In this document: one piece after another, positions 16,189 to 27,365 of the stretch | How positions within the stretch are numbered: position 1 is the first letter of the stretch | How the letters are laid out: the number at the start of each line of letters is the position of its first letter | Source: Streptomyces sp. NRRL S-31 | GTDB taxonomy: Bacteria > Actinomycetota > Actinomycetes > Streptomycetales > Streptomycetaceae | Length of the DNA stretch: 27,365 nucleotides | Direction of reading: 5' to 3' | Assembly (NCBI RefSeq): GCF_000718775.1 | Contig: NZ_JOCB01000108.1 | Span: 1-27,365 of the forward strand | The notes under the pieces: model-generated | Database searches by the model: none | What the model was told of the DNA's origin: nothing | What the model saw: only the letters and a program-made list of their open reading frames with translations | Translations under genes and position numbers: made by a program

Positions 16189-17411
16189 GACCGGGGCTCC
16201 CAGAGGTCTTCGGGGCCGGTCTCCTCCGCCGTGTAGCGGCCCAGCGCGCTGACGGCCATGCGCAGTTCCAGTGCCATGGCGTCCAGCAGGCGCTCGAGTC
16301 CGTGCTCGGGGTCCTCGTCGGCGGCGATCAGGGCGGCGCGGCCGAGGCCGACGGCGCGGGCGCCGAGGGCGAGCAGCTTCACGGCGCGGATGCCGTCCCA
16401 GACGCGTCCGCTGGCGAGGAGGGTGCGGCCGGCGGGGTCGACGCGGCGCATGGTTTCGGCGAGGGGCAGTCCGACGTGGCCGAGGAAGCCGGTCGGGGCC
16501 CAGCCGGTGCCGCCCTCGGCGCCGTCGACGGCGACGGCGTCGGCGCCGGAGTCCCAGGCGATGGCCGCGGCCCGGCCGACGTCGCGGCCGGGGAAGAGCT
16601 TCACCCAGCAGCGGGCGCGCGGGTAGTTGTTGCGCATGAGCTGGATCTGCCGGCGGAAGATCTCGTCGGTGAAGGTGCCGGGGCTCGCGCAGCGCAGGAT
16701 CGACGCGTCGCCGGGGCCGAGCCGTTCGACGGCGTACTGTCCGGCGAGGTCGGCCGCGACCGCTTCGCTGACCATGGTGAGGCCGCCGAGGCCGGGCTTG
16801 GCGCCCTGGCCGACCTTGAGTTCGAAGCCGAGGCGGCCGGAGGTGAGCAGGCCGGTGACGGCGGGGTCGCTGTAGACGTGGTTCCAGACCTCGGAGTCGG
16901 CGTCCTCGGTGCTCTGCTGGACGCAGATGCCGCCGACGCCGTCGGGGAGTTCCTCGCAGTACGCCTGGATGCGTTCCAGCAGGCCCTTGCGGTGCTCGTC
17001 GCCGCCGGAGCGGAAGCCGTTCATGGGGGCGACGTTCTCGCCGATGACCATGGGGATGCCGAGGCGTCCGGCCTGGCGGCTGAGGGCGAGGCTGGTGCCG
17101 GCGACGCGGGTGGAGCCGAGCGCGGACAGATAGACCGGCAGCGGGGCGGTGAAGCCGCCGAGGGCGGTGTCGAGGCGGACGTCGGAGTAGAGGGGTTCGC
17201 GGCCGAGGTCGATGAGCTTGGCGAGGCGGCCCGGCATGAAGACGGGCGGGGCCAGGCGCAGCGCGTCGATCTCGTCGCCTGCGGGTGCGGGGGCGGCGCC
17301 GAAGACGGCGGTGCCGTAGCTGTCCAGGGGCGGGAAGACGGCGGCGGCGCCGTCGCGGGCCCGGGCGCGGACGGTGTCCTCGGGCAGGCCGGGTGCGGTC
17401 AGCTGGGTCAC
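16185..17411 (-). CDS. FMN-binding glutamate synthase-like protein (stand-alone synthase domain)
   Basis: This protein has 408 residues and starts at GTG 17411, overlapping the upstream stop by 4 nt. It is a TIM-barrel of the GltB synthase domain: PVYLSALGSTRVAG, IGENVAPMNG, the family signature ELKVGQGAKPGLGG and the FMN loop VAVDGAEGGTG. It lacks the glutaminase domain, the beta-helix domain and, notably, the Cys-rich [3Fe-4S] segment found after the FMN loop in true GltB. Stand-alone relatives include the MgsC/GlxD subunit of N-methylglutamate synthase. In this operon it could return the 2-oxoglutarate released by SbnB to glutamate, or catalyse an amino or amide transfer on a pathway intermediate. 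The reaction is inferred only. Confidence 0.8.
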   Translation of the reverse strand: MTQLTAPGLPEDTVRARARDGAAAVFPPLDSYGTAVFGAAPAPAGDEIDALRLAPPVFMPGRLAKLIDLGREPLYSDVRLDTALGGFTAPLPVYLSALGSTRVAGTSLALSRQAGRLGIPMVIGENVAPMNGFRSGGDEHRKGLLERIQAYCEELPDGVGGICVQQSTEDADSEVWNHVYSDPAVTGLLTSGRLGFELKVGQGAKPGLGGLTMVSEAVAADLAGQYAVERLGPGDASILRCASPGTFTDEIFRRQIQLMRNNYPRARCWVKLFPGRDVGRAAAIAWDSGADAVAVDGAEGGTGWAPTGFLGHVGLPLAETMRRVDPAGRTLLASGRVWDGIRAVKLLALGARAVGLGRAALIAADEDPEHGLERLLDAMALELRMAVSALGRYTAEETGPEDLWEPRS

Positions 17412-18421
17412 GGCGACACGACCCCCGCGATCTTCGGGAAGGCGGTGGTCTGCCAGGCGGAGTCCAGGCCGGTGACCCAGCGGGTCAGGCGCTCCAGGCC
17501 GATGCCGAAGCCGGCGCTGCTGGGGATGCCGTGCCGGGCGACGTCGAGGTACCAGGCGTACTTGGAGGGGTTCTCGCCGGTCTCGCGCATCCGGGTGACC
17601 AGGGCGGCGTAGTCGTACTCGCGTTCGCTGCCGCTGCACAGTTCGCCGCAGCCCTCGGGGGCGATGAGGTCGAAGTTGAGCAGCGTGCCGGGCTCGGCGG
17701 GGCTCTCCTTGTCGTAGAAGCCGCGGGAGCCCTTGGGGTAGCCGACGATGAAGAACGGGGCGTCGGCCTGGCGGGAGATGCGCTCCTCGGCCTCCCACTC
17801 GATCTCGGTGCCGGCGGCCTGCGGGTAGCCGTCGCGGCGCAGGCCGTCGACGACGTCGCCGTGCGGGACGCGGGCGAACGGCCCGGCCACGTAGCGGCGC
17901 AGGGCCTCGGGGTCGCGGCCGAGGACGGCGAGGTCGTCGCCGCACTCGTCGACGGCGGTGGTCACGGCGTGGCGGACCAGCTGCTCGGCGACGGCCATGG
18001 CGTCGTCGCGGGTGGCGCCCGCGTACTCGACGTCGATCTGCCGGAACTCGGCGAGGTGGCGGTGGGTGCTGCTGGTCTCGACGGGTTCGAGGCGGACGTT
18101 GGGCGCGACGAGGAAGATGCGGTCGAAGGCCAGCAGTGACGCCTGCTTGTAGAGGATGGCGCTGGTCATCAGCTTGTAGCGGTGGCCGTAGTAGTCGACG
18201 TCGACCTGCTTGGCGCCGCGCGAGCCGGGGTCGGTGACGGGGCCGATGACCGGGTGGGCCATCTCCACGGCGCCGTCGGAGCGCAGGAAGGCGCGGGCAC
18301 CGGCCACGAGCGCCTGCTGGACGCGCAGGGCCGCGCGGGTGCGCGGGTCGCGCAGGTGTTCCAGCGGGGAGGGCAGCGCGGGGGCCACGGGGGCCAGCGG
18401 GAGATCCATCTGGAGTGTCAT
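17408..18421 (-). CDS. AsnRS-like asparagine synthetase (class II aaRS core without anticodon domain)
   Basis: This 337-residue protein starts at ATG 18421. It has a class II synthetase catalytic core of the Asp/Asn type: KLMTSAILYKQ, motif 2 HRHLAEFRQIDVEYA, GELCSGSEREYDY and motif 3 GFGIGLERLTRWV with its ATP-binding Arg. There is no N-terminal OB-fold for tRNA anticodon reading, so it should act on a free amino acid. Archaeal homologues of this form are asparagine synthetases that activate aspartate with ATP and use ammonia. Next to glutamate mutase, the likely substrate is 3-methylaspartate, giving 3-methylasparagine; plain Asp is the alternative. Its stop overlaps the next gene. The start is weakly supported by AGGAC. 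Confidence 0.82.
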   Translation of the reverse strand: MTLQMDLPLAPVAPALPSPLEHLRDPRTRAALRVQQALVAGARAFLRSDGAVEMAHPVIGPVTDPGSRGAKQVDVDYYGHRYKLMTSAILYKQASLLAFDRIFLVAPNVRLEPVETSSTHRHLAEFRQIDVEYAGATRDDAMAVAEQLVRHAVTTAVDECGDDLAVLGRDPEALRRYVAGPFARVPHGDVVDGLRRDGYPQAAGTEIEWEAEERISRQADAPFFIVGYPKGSRGFYDKESPAEPGTLLNFDLIAPEGCGELCSGSEREYDYAALVTRMRETGENPSKYAWYLDVARHGIPSSAGFGIGLERLTRWVTGLDSAWQTTAFPKIAGVVSP

Positions 18422-18493
18422 GTCTGGCGTGTCCTGTCCTGTCGTTGCCGGGTGGGGGCTGTGGTTGTCGGGTGGGGCTGGCCCGGGTGAGCG

Positions 18494-19777
18494 TCAGCTC
18501 GCCGTCTCGAGGCGGGCGGCGGGGTCGTCGTAGCGGTTCTTGACGTGGTTGAGGGCGTGCAGCAGTCCGGACGGGGTGAGCCGCCGGGACGGCTGTGCGG
18601 TGGTGGGCCTGCCCAGGGGGAGCGATCCGGTGCGGGACCACTCCAGCCGGCCGCGGTCGGAGATGTAGCTGCGGGTGCGCCCGGCGTTGTCGGGGTGCAG
18701 ACAGAAGGGGACGTCGAGGTAGCCGTGGGCGAAGGCGCGGATCAGGGCCTGGCCGAGGTCGTCGTGGAGGTGCAGGACGGCCTCGACGAGGGCGCGGGCC
18801 TCCGCCTCGACGCCGGTGGAGGGCGGCGGGGCGGCCGGCCGCGCGGTGCGGGCGGCGCGGGCCGCGGTCTCCAGCGCGGTGACGTTCTCCTCGACGGAGG
18901 GGATACGGGCCGACTCGGCCGGGGTCTTGACGATGAGGCGGGTGGCGCCGGTGCGTACGGCGAGCCGGGCGGCGTCCTCGACGAGCCGCAGCGCCCCGGC
19001 CCGGGTCTCCGGGTAGACGCCCATGTAGGCGTAGAGGACCACGTGCCAGGAGGTGTCCGGGAGGTGGTCGGCGGCGAGGGCGCGCAGTGCGTGGACGGCC
19101 TCCTCGTCCTGTTCGGGGCTGGTCTGCTGGGCGTAGCTGAGGGAGACGCTGCGCAGGCCGTGCCGGCGGAAGAACATGGCTTCCAGGACGGAGAGGGCGA
19201 CGAGCAGGGAGGGCGGGCAGAGCTGGCCCAGCATGCAGCCGCCGAAGGTCTCCAGGTGCGGTTCGGTGCCGGTCTCGCGCAGGTCGGCGAGCTTGCGGCA
19301 CGCTTCGGCCCAGGCGCGGACCGAGGTGGCCAGCGGGGTGCGGCCGTAGGGCAGGCAGTAGGAGACGGGGCCGCCCTCGGTGGCGTCGAGTCCGGCGGCG
19401 ATGAGGGCTTCGACGATCCGGCCGGGCTGTGCGGAGCCGTGCCGTACCTGGACGGGGAAACCGGGTCCGTGGACGCCGTGGAGGAGGCCGGTGGTGGTCG
19501 CCGGGTCCATGCTGACCAGCGGGTAGCCGTTGAGGTGGTGGCCCTGGGCGACGGCGCGGGCGGCGGCGGCGTAGTCGCCGACGCGGGTGAAGCTGTCCAG
19601 GGTGAGGGTGCCGACGGTGGTGGCGTCGGCGGCGCGGGTGGCGATCAGGCCCCTGCGCATCCGGGCGGGGTCGGCGAAGCCCATGCGGGGCTGTACGACG
19701 AGGCCGCCGGTGCGGGCGGCGTCGGCCATGAAGCGGTGGAAGGCGCCGCCGGCGGGGGCGGGTTCAGCGGACGGCAT
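18494..19777 (-). CDS. mutE: Glutamate mutase epsilon (E) subunit
   Basis: This 427-residue TIM-barrel subunit belongs to adenosylcobalamin-dependent glutamate mutase, which interconverts L-glutamate and (2S,3S)-3-methylaspartate. Recognisable segments are VVQPRMGFADP, TLTLDSFTRVGDY, GYPLVSMDP, FPVQVRHGSAQP (claw Arg), EGGPVSYCLPYGR (substrate-binding Glu/Arg/Tyr), LETFGGCMLGQLCPPS and RLIVKTPAES. The length is a little under the roughly 480 residues of clostridial GlmE. The ATG at 19777 lies 14 nt inside the S-subunit gene, giving coupled synthesis of the two subunits. A 72-nt gap with a 20-nt imperfect direct repeat (18444-18480) separates it from the synthetase gene. Antibiotic clusters use this pair for methylaspartate units, as in friulimicin and vicenistatin. 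Confidence 0.92.
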   Translation of the reverse strand: MPSAEPAPAGGAFHRFMADAARTGGLVVQPRMGFADPARMRRGLIATRAADATTVGTLTLDSFTRVGDYAAAARAVAQGHHLNGYPLVSMDPATTTGLLHGVHGPGFPVQVRHGSAQPGRIVEALIAAGLDATEGGPVSYCLPYGRTPLATSVRAWAEACRKLADLRETGTEPHLETFGGCMLGQLCPPSLLVALSVLEAMFFRRHGLRSVSLSYAQQTSPEQDEEAVHALRALAADHLPDTSWHVVLYAYMGVYPETRAGALRLVEDAARLAVRTGATRLIVKTPAESARIPSVEENVTALETAARAARTARPAAPPPSTGVEAEARALVEAVLHLHDDLGQALIRAFAHGYLDVPFCLHPDNAGRTRSYISDRGRLEWSRTGSLPLGRPTTAQPSRRLTPSGLLHALNHVKNRYDDPAARLETAS

Positions 19778-20234
19778 CGGCGGGGGACCTTCCGTGCCGG
19801 TGCTCGGGCAGGGCGTCGAGCAGGGCGAGCAGTCCGGGTACGGCGTTGGCGCCGGTCAGGACGGCGTCGAAGCCGGCGTCGGTGAGCGAGGCGTGGACGT
19901 CCGGGGCGGTGGTGCCCGAGGTGTCCAGCTTGCCTCCGACGACGAGCGGCACCTCGGCCAGCGCGGGCACCGCGCGCACCGCGCGGGCCAGGCCGGGGGC
20001 CTCCTCGGCGCCGTGTCCGTTGACCGTGCTGACGACGATGAGGTCGGGTGTGCGGGCCGTGGCCTCCTCGACGAGGACGCCGACCGGGACGCACGCGCCG
20101 AGGTTGGTGACCTCCCAGCCCTGTTCCTCCAGCAGCAGTTGCAGGAAGAGCAGGTTCCAGGTGTGCGAGTCCGAGGCGATGGTGGTCAGGACGGCGTGGC
20201 GCGGGTTGTCCGGGGGCTGGCGATGCGGGTACAC
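19764..20234 (-). CDS. mutS: Glutamate mutase sigma (S) subunit, B12-binding
   Basis: GTG 20234 is preferred because AGAGGA lies about 11 nt upstream and upstream codons are not conserved-looking. The product has 156 residues. The cobalamin-binding Rossmann domain begins HAVLTTIASDSHTWNLL. The usual DxHxxG becomes D-S-H-T-W-N, keeping the lower-ligand His but replacing the Gly, a form I recall in other actinomycete mutases. Further motifs are VTNLGACVPV, LIVVSTVNGHGAEEA and the dinucleotide loop VVGGKLDTSG. It is the first gene of the leftward operon and pairs with the E subunit. The gene symbol refers to glutamate mutase, not DNA mismatch repair. Confidence 0.9.
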   Translation of the reverse strand: MYPHRQPPDNPRHAVLTTIASDSHTWNLLFLQLLLEEQGWEVTNLGACVPVGVLVEEATARTPDLIVVSTVNGHGAEEAPGLARAVRAVPALAEVPLVVGGKLDTSGTTAPDVHASLTDAGFDAVLTGANAVPGLLALLDALPEHRHGRSPADAVR

Positions 20235-20577
20235 GACCGGCTTTTCCTCTCGACACCGTGATGGGGCCGCGACCGCTGCGATCGGGCCGGGCAGGCGGGA
20301 GTCTGACGACGGGGCCTGGTGACGTCGTCCATGGTGGCCAGCGGTGATCGCGGGCGGCACTGGGCAGTTGTGACCACCCGGCGGGGCGTCATTTGTGTCC
20401 ACTGGGGGCGCCCGCCCGCGCGTCCTAGCGTGCTCGTCGCGGACGTTCGGTGCCGGCCGGTCACGGCTTCGGCGGCGGCGCGGCACCCGGTCCGCCCGGC
20501 GGTGCCCCGCCCCGCACCACGTGCCGCCCTCGAACTGCTTGTACCGCTGACGATGTCCTGACGATGGGGAGTGAACG
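20235..20577. promoter_or_regulatory. Divergent promoter region between the monomer operon and the NRPS
   Basis: The 343-nt gap separates two divergent transcription units and must hold both promoters. Direct repeats TTGTGACCACC (20368-20378) and TTGTGTCCACT (20393-20403) match at 9 of 11 positions, 25 nt apart, and could be a regulator site on one face of the helix. TAGCGT at 20426 resembles a rightward -10 without a clear -35. The NRPS ribosome site is GGGGAG at 20565-20570. Confidence 0.4.

Positions 20578-27365
<6,788 letters not shown>

Noticed and set aside
16185..19301. One 1038-residue minus-strand protein containing the glutamate-synthase-like domain
   Set aside because: The N-terminal 600 or more residues are an Arg/Pro-rich shadow of the mutase E and synthetase genes; the GTG at 17411, coupled to the preceding stop, is the credible start.
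15076..19885. Long plus-strand open frames opposite the leftward operon
   Set aside because: Gly/Ala/Asp/Val-rich composition without motifs; the minus strand encodes six recognisable enzymes with coupled starts and stops.
20235..20486. Longer start for the glutamate mutase S subunit
   Set aside because: The extra 84 codons are Arg/Pro-rich promoter DNA; GTG 20234 has a ribosome site and begins at the conserved B12 domain.

Overview
The window is high-GC actinomycete DNA, most likely Streptomyces. The signs are strong G/C bias at third codon positions, GTG starts with 4-nt overlaps, rare TTA codons, long GC-rich hairpins after operons, and debris from IS110- and IS1380-type elements. Both edges cut through nonribosomal peptide synthetase (NRPS) genes. 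All assignments come from reading the sequence; no database search was run.

Layout. (1) 1-1313: the last A-domain end, carrier protein and thioesterase of a rightward NRPS, closed by a perfect 66-bp palindrome. (2) 1314-5488: decayed DNA with a dead IS110 transposase, a flavin monooxygenase lacking its middle, an IS1380 C-terminus and an ATP-grasp ligase C-terminus. (3) 5489-11189: the intact centre of the accessory region, a small EACC1-like protein, a membrane-anchored caspase-like protease translationally coupled to it, and, after a gap of debris, a membrane-anchored NB-ARC (STAND) NTPase with 11 near-identical WD40 repeats. Each of the three carries one TTA codon, which suggests bldA control. 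The set looks like a conflict or programmed-death system. (4) 11190-14071: more debris, including a coiled-coil protein, a chimeric Xre/TPR-type regulator, a second IS110 C-terminus and an ankyrin gene broken at its 3' end. (5) 14072-20577: a 60-nt terminator hairpin and a leftward six-gene operon, read from its promoter side as glutamate mutase S, glutamate mutase E, AsnRS-like amide synthetase, FMN glutamate-synthase-like protein, SbnA-like and SbnB-like. (6) 20578-27365: a divergent NRPS that runs off the window (half-C, A1, PCP, C, A2, PCP, C...).

How the genes may work together. The operon should make two nonproteinogenic building blocks from glutamate. The B12 mutase would give 3-methylaspartate, which the AsnRS-like enzyme may amidate. 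SbnA/SbnB would give L-2,3-diaminopropionate and release 2-oxoglutarate, which the glutamate-synthase-like protein might return to glutamate. The first NRPS A domain reads D-L-T-K-V-G-E-V-G-K, close to the asparagine code as I remember it, so 3-methylasparagine is an attractive starter. The second reads D-A-W-V-L-G-N-V-V-K, close to a leucine code. Whether the left-edge thioesterase gene belongs to the same product cannot be decided from this window.
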